Counted from the first letter of the stretch, positions 42,525 through 52,116 are shown. The stretch is 64,000 nt of DNA from Bdellovibrio bacteriovorus (GCF_025558485.1 NZ_CP102930.1:744001-808000); one strand, 5' to 3'. Made by a program: numbers and translations. Notes: a model not told the origin generated them from the sequence alone.

Positions 42525-44915
42525 ATGAGTTTGAACTTCACCGAATACGAAGCAAAGTGGCAGAAAAAATGGGCTGATGCGAAGGCGTTTCAGGCTGAGA
42601 CAACCAGTTCCAAACCCAAGTACTATGCGTTGGATATGTTCCCTTATCCTTCCGCTTCAGGACTGCATATTGGTCACATGGCTTCTTATACTCCGGGGGA
42701 TATTATTTCCCGTTACAAGCGTGCGAACGGGTTCAATGTTCTTCATCCCATGGGCTATGACGCCTTTGGCTTGCCTGCGGAACAGTATGCAATTCAAACC
42801 GGTGTTCACCCTGCAATCACCACCCGCAAAGCCATTGAAAGCTTCCGTAAAACTTTGCAGTCTTTCGGTTTCAGCTTTGACTGGAGTCGCGAAATTTCCA
42901 CTTGTGAACCCGACTACTACAAATGGACTCAGTTTATTTTCCTGAAGCTTTACGAACGTGGACTGGCTTATCAAAAAGAAGTTCCGGTGAACTGGTGCCC
43001 GGCTTTGAAAACTGTTTTGGCCAACGACGAGGTTGTCGATGGCAAATCCGAGCGTGGCGGTCACCCGGTGATCCGCGTTCCGATGAAACAATGGATGCTG
43101 AAGATCACCGACTATGCCGAGCGTCTTTTGAATGATCTGGACAACTTGGACTGGCCGGAAAGAACCAAGGAAGGTCAACGCAACTGGATTGGCAAATCCG
43201 AAGGTGCGCGTGTGACGTTCCAGGTTTCAGAAGATCCGGAATCATTTGAAGTCTTCACCACCCGTCCAGACACCCTGTACGGTGTGACTTTCATGGTGAT
43301 GGCGCCGGAACATCCCCTGGTGAAAAAGATCACTTCCCAGCCTCAGTACGCAGCCGTGGAGAATTATATTGCCGACACCGCCAAAAAATCTGAAGTGGAT
43401 CGCAAAGCCACGACTGAAAAAACCGGCGTCTTCACGGGAGCGCACGCCATTCATCCGATCACAGGTGATAAGATTGAAATTTGGATTGCTGACTATGTTC
43501 TGATGGATTACGGCACCGGCGCCATCATGGCGGTTCCAGGTCACGACGCCCGTGACTTTGAATTTGCGACAAAATTCAATATCCCAATCAAATCAGTTCT
43601 GGAAAGTGACCAGCTGCCATTTGAAGGTGACAGCGTCATGATCAACTCTGAATTCCTGAACGGTCTGAATAAAAAAGACGCGATCAAGAAAATGCTGGAA
43701 TACCTTGAACAGAACAAACTGGGCGTTCGTGAAGTTCAGTACAAACTGCGTGACTGGTTATTCAGTCGTCAGCGCTACTGGGGTGAACCGTTTCCGATCG
43801 TTCACTTCGCTGACGGCTCCAAAGGTGTACCCCTGAATGAACTTCCGGTCATTTTGCCAGAAGTGGCGGACTATGAACCGGCGGACACCGGGGAAGCTCC
43901 GCTGGCACGCAATGCTGACTGGGTAAAATACATGGATGGCAACAAAGAAGGTCGTCGTGAAACCGACACCATGCCGGGGGCTGCGGGTTCTTCCTGGTAC
44001 TTCCTGCGCTATATTGATCCTCGTAATAATGAGGCCCCTTTCAGTCCAGAGGCAGAAAAGTACTGGATGCCGGTGGATTTGTACGTCGGCGGTCCTGAGC
44101 ATACTGTCGGGCATTTGCTGTATTCCCGTTTCTGGATGAAGGTTCTTTTCGACTGCGGCCTTGTAACCCACGATGAACCCTTCCAAAAACTGGCGCACCA
44201 AGGGATGATCCTGGGACCCGATGGTGAAAAAATGTCGAAATCCCGCGGAAATGTGATTTCTCCAGAAGAGATTGCCCGTTCCCACGGTGCCGATGCCCTG
44301 AGAACCTTTATCAGCTTTATGGGTCCGGTGGATAAGGACAAGCCTTGGGCTCCGACAGGAATTGATGGCGTCAGACGCTTCCTGGATCGTATCAGCCGCT
44401 TGGTTGTGAACGACGATGGTCAGCTGGTGACAACTCAGGATGCTTTGACTCCTGAGATTGAGAAATTAGTTCACAAAACGATTAAAAAAGTCACAGAAGA
44501 CATCGAGTCCATGAGTTTCAACACAGCGATCAGCGCCATGATGATCCTTGTGAACGAGCTTTACCGCTCCGAATGCCGTTCGGTTTTGGCTCTGAAACCT
44601 CTGATTCAGATTCTGGCTCCGTTTGCCCCGCATTTGGCTGAAGAATTGTGGGAAAAAATGAATGGAGAGGGACTTTGCTCTTTGGCTCCATGGCCAAAAT
44701 ATGATAACACCCTGTGCGCTGACGACACTGTGACTATCGGCGTGCAAGTGAACGGAAAAATGCGCGGCACGATCGAAATTGGCGTGGCAGCTTCTGAACA
44801 AGAAGCCGTCGCGGCGGCAAAAGCCGTGGCCCAGGTGGCGTCCGTTCTTGGCGACAAAAATCCCGACAAGGTGATTTACAAAGCCGGGAAAATTTTGAAT
44901 TTGATCGTAAAATAA
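42525..44915 (+). CDS. leuS: Leucyl-tRNA synthetase
   Basis: 796 residues. It charges tRNA-Leu. The class I motifs are intact: H-I-G-H at 48-51 and K-M-S-K-S near 568-572. A CP1 editing domain lies between (about 220-400, with T-x-R-P-D-T-L-Y-G near 240). A tRNA-binding domain and a C-terminal domain (V-Q-V-N-G-K-M-R-G) follow. The ATG at 42525 has AAGGA about 7 nt upstream; a TTG 15 nt earlier is possible but weaker. It is monocistronic, with hairpins between it and speA. Confidence 0.96.
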   Translation: MSLNFTEYEAKWQKKWADAKAFQAETTSSKPKYYALDMFPYPSASGLHIGHMASYTPGDIISRYKRANGFNVLHPMGYDAFGLPAEQYAIQTGVHPAITTRKAIESFRKTLQSFGFSFDWSREISTCEPDYYKWTQFIFLKLYERGLAYQKEVPVNWCPALKTVLANDEVVDGKSERGGHPVIRVPMKQWMLKITDYAERLLNDLDNLDWPERTKEGQRNWIGKSEGARVTFQVSEDPESFEVFTTRPDTLYGVTFMVMAPEHPLVKKITSQPQYAAVENYIADTAKKSEVDRKATTEKTGVFTGAHAIHPITGDKIEIWIADYVLMDYGTGAIMAVPGHDARDFEFATKFNIPIKSVLESDQLPFEGDSVMINSEFLNGLNKKDAIKKMLEYLEQNKLGVREVQYKLRDWLFSRQRYWGEPFPIVHFADGSKGVPLNELPVILPEVADYEPADTGEAPLARNADWVKYMDGNKEGRRETDTMPGAAGSSWYFLRYIDPRNNEAPFSPEAEKYWMPVDLYVGGPEHTVGHLLYSRFWMKVLFDCGLVTHDEPFQKLAHQGMILGPDGEKMSKSRGNVISPEEIARSHGADALRTFISFMGPVDKDKPWAPTGIDGVRRFLDRISRLVVNDDGQLVTTQDALTPEIEKLVHKTIKKVTEDIESMSFNTAISAMMILVNELYRSECRSVLALKPLIQILAPFAPHLAEELWEKMNGEGLCSLAPWPKYDNTLCADDTVTIGVQVNGKMRGTIEIGVAASEQEAVAAAKAVAQVASVLGDKNPDKVIYKAGKILNLIVK

Positions 44916-44917
44916 CT

Positions 44918-44991
44918 GGGTTCTTTTACCGAAAAGGACCCCTGAAAAACAACATGGGGTCCTTTATCCGGGCCCCCTAGTCGTGAGGGCC
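44918..44991 (+). terminator. Competing hairpins between leuS and speA
   Basis: Hairpin A pairs GGGTTCTTTT (44918-44927) with AAAAGGACCC (44932-44941). Hairpin B pairs AAAGGACCCC (44933-44942) with GGGGTCCTTT (44956-44965). They share one arm and cannot form together. A third stem GGCCC/GGGCC (44971-44975 with 44987-44991) ends next to the speA start. The T tract after B is short. This may be the leuS terminator and/or an attenuator for speA. Confidence 0.6.
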
Positions 44992-44998
44992 AAAAGAG

Positions 44999-46903
44999 AT
45001 GTCTAATTGGAGTCCTGAAAAAAGCGCTGAGCTTTATGGGATCAACAACTGGGGCAACGGTTATTTCAGAATTAACAGCGCTGGCAATGTCGCTGTCACT
45101 CCTATGGGGGCTAACGGTCCAACAGTGGACCTGCATGAGCTGACCCAAGACCTTTTGGATCGCGGTATTCGCGTTCCTATCATGATTCGTTTTCCGGAAA
45201 TTATTAAATCCCGTGTGGAGCTTTTGAACGGCTGCTTCCAAAAAGCATTTGCCGATCATGGCTACAAAGGCCAATACCGTGGCGTTTACCCAATCAAGGT
45301 GAACCAACAACGCCATCTGGTTCAGGAACTGGTGAAGTACGGTAAGGGTTACTCAATGGGCCTTGAAGCCGGCTCCAAACCAGAGCTTCTGGTGGTTCTG
45401 GCTTTGATGAACACCGAAGATGCCTTAATCATCTGCAACGGTTTCAAAGACTGGGAATACATCGAAACAGCGATCCTGTCCCAAAAACTGGGCCGCAACA
45501 CCATCATCGTTGTGGATCGCAAAGAAGAACTAAAAATGATCGTGGACGTGGCGAAGAAGTTCAACACCCGTCCAAAAATTGGTTTCCGTGCGAAATTGAA
45601 CACTCAAGGTGCGGGTAAGTGGGTTGATTCTTCCGGCGCTCGCTCCAAGTTCGGCCTGACTTCCACAGAAATCGTGGAAGGCGTTGAATTCCTGAAAAAC
45701 GAAGGCATGCTGGATTGCCTGGAGCTTCTGCATTACCACATCGGCTCTCAGGTTCCTCAGATCCAGTCCATCAAGTCCTCTTTGAAAGAGGGCGCGCGCT
45801 TCTACACTGAACTGTACAAAATGGGCGCAGGCCTGAAGTACATCGACGTGGGCGGCGGCTTGGGTGTTGACTACGACGGTTCAGGCCACTCCGACAGCTC
45901 TGTGAACTACTCTGAGCAGGAATACGCCAACGACATCGTGTCTGTATTGCAGACTCTGTGTGATGAAAAAGGCATTCCTCATCCAAACATCGTGACCGAG
46001 TCCGGCCGCTTCCTGGTGGCTCACCACTCGGTTTTGGTATTCAACGTGATGGGTGTGAATGATCTTCACCGCCATGAACCGCCTCGTCCAGCGACGAAAA
46101 CGGATCATTCCATCATGCAGGACATGCAGTACATCTTTGAAAAGGTGAACAAAGACAATATCAACGAATGCTTCAATGACCTTGAACAGGCCAAACAGGA
46201 AACCCTGCAACTGTTCACATACGGCGTTCTAAGTCTTGAGCAACGCGCATGGTGTGAATCCATGTACTTCGCTATCGCGACCAAGATGATCAAGCTGGCG
46301 CGCGCGACTCCGGATTGTGAAGATATCGTGGCAGCGCTGGGCAAAGAACTGTGTGACACTTACTTCTCTAACTTCTCTGTGTTCCAGTCCGTACCGGATT
46401 CCTGGGCCGTGGGTCAGTTGTTCCCGGTGATCCCTATTCACCGCTTGGGTGAAGAGCCAAAGCGTGAAGCCACACTGGCGGATTTGACTTGTGACTCTGA
46501 CGGTGTGATCGAAAAGTTCATCGACACAGCTTCCGGCGAACCGAAAGAAACCATTCGCTTGCATCAGTTCACCGAGGGTCAGCAGTATTACTTGGGCGTG
46601 TTCCTGACCGGTGCTTACCAGGAAATCCTGGGCGATTTGCATAACTTGTTTGGGGATACTGATGCGGTTCACATCTCTTTGAATGGCGTGGGTTACACTA
46701 TTGACCACTACGTTCCTGGTGACACAGTGACTGAGGTTCTGTCTTACGTTCAGTACGGCCGTTCTGAAATGGTCGACAGCGTTCGTCAGGCCACTGAAGA
46801 AAGTATCCAAAAAGGCTCTATCACCAAGCAGGAAGCCAAGCTTCTTATCAAGCATTACGAAGAAGGTCTTTCCGGTTACACGTACCTTGAAGAGGCCGAG
46901 TAA
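44999..46903 (+). CDS. speA: Biosynthetic arginine decarboxylase
   Basis: 634 residues. A PLP enzyme of the alanine-racemase fold that converts arginine to agmatine. The PLP lysine is Lys 100 in V-Y-P-I-K-V-N-Q-Q; H-I-G-S-Q, the glycine-rich phosphate loop V-G-G-G-L-G-V-D-Y-D-G and the C-terminal helical bundle fit SpeA rather than ornithine decarboxylase. The ribosome site is weak (AGAG). Together with speB 5.4 kb away it completes the route to putrescine. It ends in a strong terminator. Confidence 0.95.
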   Translation: MSNWSPEKSAELYGINNWGNGYFRINSAGNVAVTPMGANGPTVDLHELTQDLLDRGIRVPIMIRFPEIIKSRVELLNGCFQKAFADHGYKGQYRGVYPIKVNQQRHLVQELVKYGKGYSMGLEAGSKPELLVVLALMNTEDALIICNGFKDWEYIETAILSQKLGRNTIIVVDRKEELKMIVDVAKKFNTRPKIGFRAKLNTQGAGKWVDSSGARSKFGLTSTEIVEGVEFLKNEGMLDCLELLHYHIGSQVPQIQSIKSSLKEGARFYTELYKMGAGLKYIDVGGGLGVDYDGSGHSDSSVNYSEQEYANDIVSVLQTLCDEKGIPHPNIVTESGRFLVAHHSVLVFNVMGVNDLHRHEPPRPATKTDHSIMQDMQYIFEKVNKDNINECFNDLEQAKQETLQLFTYGVLSLEQRAWCESMYFAIATKMIKLARATPDCEDIVAALGKELCDTYFSNFSVFQSVPDSWAVGQLFPVIPIHRLGEEPKREATLADLTCDSDGVIEKFIDTASGEPKETIRLHQFTEGQQYYLGVFLTGAYQEILGDLHNLFGDTDAVHISLNGVGYTIDHYVPGDTVTEVLSYVQYGRSEMVDSVRQATEESIQKGSITKQEAKLLIKHYEEGLSGYTYLEEAE

Positions 46904-46924
46904 GAAATCCTTTAAGTTCCACAT

Positions 46925-46957
46925 AAAAAGGGCTTCGCAAGAAGCCCTTTTTATTTT
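46925..46957 (+). terminator. Terminator of speA
   Basis: A 12-bp stem AAAAAGGGCTTC (46925-46936) / GAAGCCCTTTTT (46941-46952) closed by a GCAA tetraloop is followed by ATTTT. A textbook rho-independent terminator 21 nt after the speA stop; it could also act on the broken gene on the other strand. Confidence 0.9.
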
Positions 46958-46977
46958 CCTGCCCCCATCTGGAAGTT

Positions 46978-47493
46978 TTATAAAACCACTTCCTCAACAG
47001 CAGACTGTGACACTTTCGGTCTGCCACAGCCGCCGTAAGTGGCCGTAGTGACTTTGTCGGAAGAACGAAGCACAACACTCCGTCACGAGTGAAGGATTCC
47101 TCGAACTCGCGATCCACTTGGGACGCCCCATTTTCAAACTGACTGTGGGTGCTGACCGACTGAATGTGGCGCACGCCCCGCGGGCTCCACACATCAACAT
47201 CCGTATCCACCACAGAGATAACCACACCCTTTTCTTCTTCACGAGTGCTGATAAAACTCACCACCCCTTTAATTTCACGACAGAAGTATTCATAGCGGAT
47301 CTCGCGACGAAGTTCAGAGTCCTCGACAGTCTTTTGACTGACACAAGGGCCTCTGGGCAAAAGCAGGCTTTGATCTGAAACAAAGGATAAAGTCAGCAGT
47401 GGGTTCAGTAAACGTCACCGGCGATTTACAGGAGCTTAAAGACACGAGTAAAAGACAGCTCAGCAGACCGGACGATAATTTTCTGGATAACAT
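46978..47493 (-). pseudogene. Frameshifted lipoprotein gene
   Basis: From the ATG at 47493 a lipoprotein signal is read (lipobox L-S-S-C, Cys 22), but the frame stops at 47314. The middle (about 47400 down to 47090) is open in the -1 frame and reads like protein (C-R-E-I-K-G-V-V-S-F-I-S-T-R-E-E-E). From about 47085 the original frame again reads well (S-S-D-K-V-T-T-A-T-Y-G-G-C-G-R) to a TAA at 46978. Two opposite single-base indels would restore one lipoprotein of about 170 residues. Either real decay or two sequence errors. Function unknown. Confidence 0.65.
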
Positions 47494-47503
47494 AGAATCC
47501 CCC

Positions 47504-47518
47504 CGCACAACTTGTGCG
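47504..47518. repeat. Palindrome upstream of the broken lipoprotein gene
   Basis: CGCACAA-C-TTGTGCG is a perfect inverted repeat centred on 47511, 11 nt upstream of the ATG at 47493. It may be an operator or a hairpin in the leader of the broken gene. Confidence 0.4.
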
Positions 47519-47595
47519 CCTGATGATTCCAGATTAGGGGGAAAGTGTTGAGGGACTATGCAAGTCCCTCAATAAGGAATTTATTCTCGTTCTGA

Positions 47596-48189
47596 TTACT
47601 TGATCGTTGCCATCAAAGAGCTGCTGGACTTCATTTTCGCCGGAATAATCACCGCCGGACAGCGGGCATGCCCTTTTCGGGACTTATAAGCCATGCGATC
47701 TTCAGACTGTTTACGCGTAAAGCGGTATCCTTCCTCAACCTTGGCAAAGGTATAAGAAGTCACTTTATCCAAACGCAAGGTCTTCTTGCTTGTAGAATAA
47801 GGCTGACAGTTAAAATCATATTTGGTGTCCTGATATTGGACTGTGGAATAAGTGTGGGCTGTGAATTCAACAGTGCCATCAGCCAGAATGCGACCTTTTT
47901 CCTGCCCCTGAGCATCCACCAATGAACCTCCCTGAACTTTCAAGGACACTGGCAGATCATTCCAACCACCCAAGCGGTTGCAGTCATAGAAAGAAAAATC
48001 CAAATCGACCTTTTCAGCGGACTGGTGATAATTCAAAGCCACCGTGCACTTCAGGTCCATATATTCGTAACTGCCATCTAGACGCTCATAAGAAGCTGTC
48101 ATAGGACCGGCGCCCTTCAACTCTCCCAACACCTGAGCGTGGGAAATAGAAAACCCCAGGGCCACTAAAATAAAAGCCATGTATTTCAT
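47596..48189 (-). CDS. Small exported protein
   Basis: 197 residues from the ATG at 48189 (AAGGAG 6 nt upstream). Signal peptide cleaved after S-H-A (about 18). The mature part looks beta-rich, with four cysteines (L-K-C-T, Y-D-C-N, F-N-C-Q, A-R-C-P) that can form two disulphides, and a basic C-terminal region. No family recognised. It is alone; the next minus-strand gene upstream is oppC, 120 nt away. Confidence 0.75.
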   Translation of the reverse strand: MKYMAFILVALGFSISHAQVLGELKGAGPMTASYERLDGSYEYMDLKCTVALNYHQSAEKVDLDFSFYDCNRLGGWNDLPVSLKVQGGSLVDAQGQEKGRILADGTVEFTAHTYSTVQYQDTKYDFNCQPYSTSKKTLRLDKVTSYTFAKVEEGYRFTRKQSEDRMAYKSRKGHARCPAVIIPAKMKSSSSLMATIK

Positions 48190-48309
48190 CGAAAACTCCT
48201 TTGGAAAGGGATATGGATGCACCTTTTCCCAAAAAAAATGGGTGAACTTTCGTTCACCCACATAATCAAATATGTTTTTATTTTGCACCAAAAATACGGC
48301 TGTTTTGCC

Positions 48310-49329
48310 TTACATTTTTGAATCGAAGGCATCGCGGACTGCGAAACCGATATTAATCAACAAGGTCAGAGTCAATACGATGGCAACCATCGGACCCCAA
48401 ACGATCCACTCTGCAATCGTGAACCATTTTTGCGCCTGAGCCAGCAGCTCGCCCCAGCTTGGAGTCGGTGGACGAAGCCCCAATCCCAGATAATCCAGGA
48501 AGGACAACGTATTCACACCACCCGCAATAAAGAACGGTGCGAAAGTCACAATCGGTGTCAAACCATTCGGAAGAATGTGCTTACCGATAATACGCTTGTG
48601 GTCCGCTCCGATAGCACGGGCCGCCTCAACGTATTCACGCTTTCTTAAAGAAAGGAACTGGGCACGCATATAAGCGGAAATCCCTGTCCAACTGAAGATC
48701 GAGAAGAACACAACCAACAACGGCAGGCTTGGGTTGAAGATCGAAATTACCGTGATCAACACGAACAGGATCGGAATACTTTCCACAACCTCAACAATGC
48801 GCTGACCGAACAAATCGGCCTTTCCACCCAGATAACCCATCAGGGCACCCATCGTGATACCGATAGCATAAGTCACGATCCAGCATCCAATAGAGAACAA
48901 CATCGTATAACGGAAGCCGTACAGCAGACGGGTCAAAACGTCACGACCACTTTCATCTGTTCCGATCCAGTTGATTTTAGTCGGAGGGGACGGATAAGTA
49001 TCCACGAACTTATTCGCCTCATAAGGGTCCCACTGCACCAGTGGCCAAATAGCCCAGTCACCCTCTTTCATTTCAAGCTCGCGATAGTCCATCACAAAGA
49101 TGTCGTCACGACCAAATGCAGTCGGGTGATATTCTTTGATAAGCGGGAAATACAACTTCCCCTGATAGCTTAATACATGGGGATGGTTATTCGCCCAAAG
49201 TTCTGCCGTGAAGCTCACGAAGAACATCGCCATCAAAATCCAGAAAGAGACAACAGCCACGCGATCGCGCTTAAATCGCTTATATCTCTTCAACGTCAAT
49301 TCATTGCGAATAAGATATTTTTCGATCAT
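48310..49329 (-). CDS. oppC: Oligopeptide ABC transporter permease OppC
   Basis: 339 residues. Six membrane segments, an N-terminal OppC-type segment (about 20-40), a periplasmic insert (about 45-120) and the EAA loop (E-A-A-R-A-I-G-A-D-H-K-R-I-I) that docks on the ATPases. The insert is longer than in E. coli OppC. Its start overlaps the oppB stop (ATGA). It belongs to a binding protein-permease operon oppA-oppB-oppC; the ATPases are encoded at 27.5-29.5 kb. Confidence 0.9.
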   Translation of the reverse strand: MIEKYLIRNELTLKRYKRFKRDRVAVVSFWILMAMFFVSFTAELWANNHPHVLSYQGKLYFPLIKEYHPTAFGRDDIFVMDYRELEMKEGDWAIWPLVQWDPYEANKFVDTYPSPPTKINWIGTDESGRDVLTRLLYGFRYTMLFSIGCWIVTYAIGITMGALMGYLGGKADLFGQRIVEVVESIPILFVLITVISIFNPSLPLLVVFFSIFSWTGISAYMRAQFLSLRKREYVEAARAIGADHKRIIGKHILPNGLTPIVTFAPFFIAGGVNTLSFLDYLGLGLRPPTPSWGELLAQAQKWFTIAEWIVWGPMVAIVLTLTLLINIGFAVRDAFDSKM

Positions 49330-50357
49330 TTGAAGTCAATCCTTGGATCAATAAGAACGTAAATGATGTCGCTGAAAATACGACCCATCATCAACAACAT
49401 GGAAGAGATAAAGGTCAGACCCATGATCACGTTATAGTCACGGGACAATACGGACTGGTAGCCCAGCAAACCAATACCATCCAGATTGAACATCTGTTCG
49501 ATAATCAAAGACCCCGCCAGGAAGGCACCAAAGAAGCCACCCAAGCCTGTTGCAATCGGGATCAGGGCATTACGAAGAGCATGCTTAAAGACAACCACTC
49601 TTTCAGAAAGACCCTTGGCACGGGCAGTACGGACGAAGTCGGACTTAACCACGTCCAACATGGAGTTTCTCATCAATGTGGAAAGCTCTGTAAAGCCACC
49701 GATCATGTAACAGATCAAAGGCAAAACAAAGTGGTGGGCACGGTCCACGATCTTACCCCAGGTGGTCAGAGATTCGTAATCGTCAGAATGTAAGCCCCCC
49801 AATGGGAACAAATTCAATTTACCCGCCAGAACAACGATCAGGAAAATACCCAAAACGATAGGCGGAATGGAGTACGTCAGATTCAGGGTGATGGTCGTCC
49901 AGCGGTCAAAAGCACCACCGGCCTTGATGGCCTTACGAACACCCAAAGGGATACAGACAAGATAAGTCAGGATCAAAGAGGCAATACCGAACTGTAAAGA
50001 AACCGGGAACTTACTTTTGATAACGTCGATAACCGGTTCCTGATAGGTAAAGCTTTCACCGAAGTCCATGCGAACCAGATTTTTAACCCAGATAAAGTAA
50101 CGAACGTGGATGGGCTTATCGAAACCGTACTGCTTTTTCAGCGCTTCGATAACTTCCTCATTTACGGAGGTGTCCCCACGGGTGTTGATCCCGCCACCGC
50201 CTCCACCGCCCCCACCAGCAGCGCCAAAACGGATGGCCTGAAGTTTCTGCTCAATAGGGCTTCCCGGAGCGAGGTTAATCAACGCAAAGGTGACGATGGT
50301 AATCCCGAAGAACGTCGGGATCATCAATAACAATCGGCGAATCAGGTAAACGATCAA
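49326..50357 (-). CDS. oppB: Oligopeptide ABC transporter permease OppB
   Basis: 343 residues. Six membrane segments with the OppB N-terminal motif (R-L-L-L-M-I-P-T-F-F-G-I-T-I) and the EAA loop (T-A-R-A-K-G-L-S-E-R-V-V). A run of nine glycines lies in the first periplasmic loop (about residues 48-56), an unusual low-complexity insert that may vary in length. The start is TTG with GGGAG 7 nt upstream. It follows oppA after 136 nt containing a hairpin, which may lower expression relative to the binding protein. Confidence 0.9.
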   Translation of the reverse strand: MIVYLIRRLLLMIPTFFGITIVTFALINLAPGSPIEQKLQAIRFGAAGGGGGGGGGINTRGDTSVNEEVIEALKKQYGFDKPIHVRYFIWVKNLVRMDFGESFTYQEPVIDVIKSKFPVSLQFGIASLILTYLVCIPLGVRKAIKAGGAFDRWTTITLNLTYSIPPIVLGIFLIVVLAGKLNLFPLGGLHSDDYESLTTWGKIVDRAHHFVLPLICYMIGGFTELSTLMRNSMLDVVKSDFVRTARAKGLSERVVVFKHALRNALIPIATGLGGFFGAFLAGSLIIEQMFNLDGIGLLGYQSVLSRDYNVIMGLTFISSMLLMMGRIFSDIIYVLIDPRIDFK

Positions 50358-50435
50358 AGCCTTACTCCCACAATATGCATTCGATTACAGAAAAGACAGT
50401 TACGCTGTATAACTAATTTCAATGAGGCGCAAGAA

Positions 50436-50460
50436 AGAAGGCGCCCAATGTGCGCCTTCT
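50436..50460 (-). terminator. Hairpin between oppA and oppB (attenuator)
   Basis: AGAAGGCGC (minus strand, plus positions 50452-50460) pairs with GCGCCTTCT (50436-50444), followed by the weak tract TTCTTG. Hairpins in this place commonly reduce readthrough so that the binding protein is made in excess of the permeases. Confidence 0.55.
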
Positions 50461-50493
50461 GGTAAAAAATTAATATGATTCTGCTAGGGCAGG

Positions 50494-52116
50494 CTATTTA
50501 GCCTGCAACCACCAGTAGTCTCTACCGACCTCATATTTGAAGGTCTCTGCAGGTTTACCCATACGAGACGAGTTTGCATAAAATGCATACTTGTCGTTGA
50601 ACAGGAACGCATATGGAGCATCTTCAGCGATTTTCGCGTAAACCTTTTTAAGTGCAGCAACACGTTTTGCTTTATTTGGCTCAACACGCGCCTGGTCGAT
50701 CAGCTTATCCACTTCAGGGTTTTTGTAAGCGATGAAGTTGGAACCACCGGCAACCGCACTTGCAGAGTGCCAGATCTGTTTAGGGTCCGGATCTACAGAA
50801 CCGCCACCCCAAGCCATCGTCACAGCGTCGAAGTTACCTTCGTCAACCAGCTTCAGGAAGGAATTCCATTCCAAGTATTTCAAGTCCATGTCGATACCCG
50901 CTTTTTTCAGGTCTTCACGGTACATTGTGTAGTATTTCTCAGTGTCTTTGGATGGGTAGATCAAAGTGAATTTGAATTCAACTTTCTTGCCGTTAACTTC
51001 TTTTTCAAGAACACCGTTTTTGTCTTTGTCAGTCCAGCCGGCTTTAGCCAACAAGTCCTGAGCTTTTTTCGGGCTGAATTCCAAAGCTTTGTTGCCTGGG
51101 TTGTATTCAGAACGAAGATAGATTGCACCGTTGGCAAGGTCAGACATGCCATAACGGAATTTTTTGTTCATCTCTTCACGGTTCAACAAGTGAGCCAATG
51201 CGATACGAACATTCTTGTCCTGGAACAATTCTTTGCGGAAGTTCCAGCCGATGAAGCCGTAAGATTTCGGTGCGCTGTTTTCAACTTTGTTTTTGATGAT
51301 TGTTTTGCCCCAAGGAGCGCCAACCGCTTTTTTCATGAACGCTTCAACACGAAGATCAAGGTAATCAAGCTCACCTTTTTTCGCGCGCTCAAGCTCTACG
51401 TTTTCATCTTTGTAGAAACGCATTGTGATTGTGTCGAAGTTGTACATACCAGCGTATGCAACGTCTTTGTTGCCGTACCATTTATCAAATTTTTTCAAAG
51501 TGATAAGCTGACCACGGTCAAACTTGGAAAGAGCGTAAGGACCCGCGCAGATAAGCTGACGGTTCATTTTTTTGGACTTTTCGATATCGCTGTAAACTTT
51601 CTTAGGGATTACAGTCAAAGTCGCCGCAGATTCAAAGTTGTTGAAGTACAGGTCACGTGCCGTGAAACGGATTGTGTGAGCGTCGATGACTTCAGCTTTT
51701 GTCAAACCTTCGTAGTACGGACGCAAGTGAGCCGCTTCGTACTTAGGTTCAAAGATCGCGTCGAAAGAGAACTTCACGTCGTCAGCCGTTACTGGCGTGC
51801 CGTCGTGGAAAACTGCGTCTTTGCGCAGGTGGAATGTGAAGACTTTGTTGTCCTTGGAGATATCCCACTTTTCAGCAAGACGTGGCTTCCAGTCATAAGT
51901 TTCACTGTCACGAGTCGCCATGCCGTCACACACGTAGTTTTGAACATAACGTGAGTAAGCGTCAGTTGCCGTGATAGGGTGAACCGTAGGAGGCTCGCCG
52001 CCAAGATTGAAAACGAAATTTCCGCCTTTTGGTGCATTCGCATTTGGTGCGGCTGCAAAAGCGGGAGCTGTCAAAGCTGAGCTCAGTGCAAGAGCCAGGA
52101 GTCCCTTCATATTCAT
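50494..52116 (-). CDS. oppA: Oligopeptide-binding protein OppA
   Basis: 540 residues. A signal peptide (cleavage after A-F-A, about 22) precedes a family-5 solute-binding protein: the N-terminal G-G-E-P-P-T-V-H-P, the marker L-R-K-D-A-V-F-H-D-G-T-P-V-T-A-D-D-V, and a final helix region with A-P-Y-A-F-L-F-N-D. No lipobox, so it is soluble in the periplasm. GGAGG lies 8 nt before the ATG. It is the first gene of oppABC. Peptides from digested prey are a plausible substrate. Confidence 0.93.
   Translation of the reverse strand: MNMKGLLALALSSALTAPAFAAAPNANAPKGGNFVFNLGGEPPTVHPITATDAYSRYVQNYVCDGMATRDSETYDWKPRLAEKWDISKDNKVFTFHLRKDAVFHDGTPVTADDVKFSFDAIFEPKYEAAHLRPYYEGLTKAEVIDAHTIRFTARDLYFNNFESAATLTVIPKKVYSDIEKSKKMNRQLICAGPYALSKFDRGQLITLKKFDKWYGNKDVAYAGMYNFDTITMRFYKDENVELERAKKGELDYLDLRVEAFMKKAVGAPWGKTIIKNKVENSAPKSYGFIGWNFRKELFQDKNVRIALAHLLNREEMNKKFRYGMSDLANGAIYLRSEYNPGNKALEFSPKKAQDLLAKAGWTDKDKNGVLEKEVNGKKVEFKFTLIYPSKDTEKYYTMYREDLKKAGIDMDLKYLEWNSFLKLVDEGNFDAVTMAWGGGSVDPDPKQIWHSASAVAGGSNFIAYKNPEVDKLIDQARVEPNKAKRVAALKKVYAKIAEDAPYAFLFNDKYAFYANSSRMGKPAETFKYEVGRDYWWLQAK

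Noticed and set aside
50767..51954. Long open frame (about 395 codons) on the plus strand opposite oppA
   Set aside because: oppA is a clear family member on the other strand; the antisense frame is Phe/Val-rich without domains or a ribosome site.
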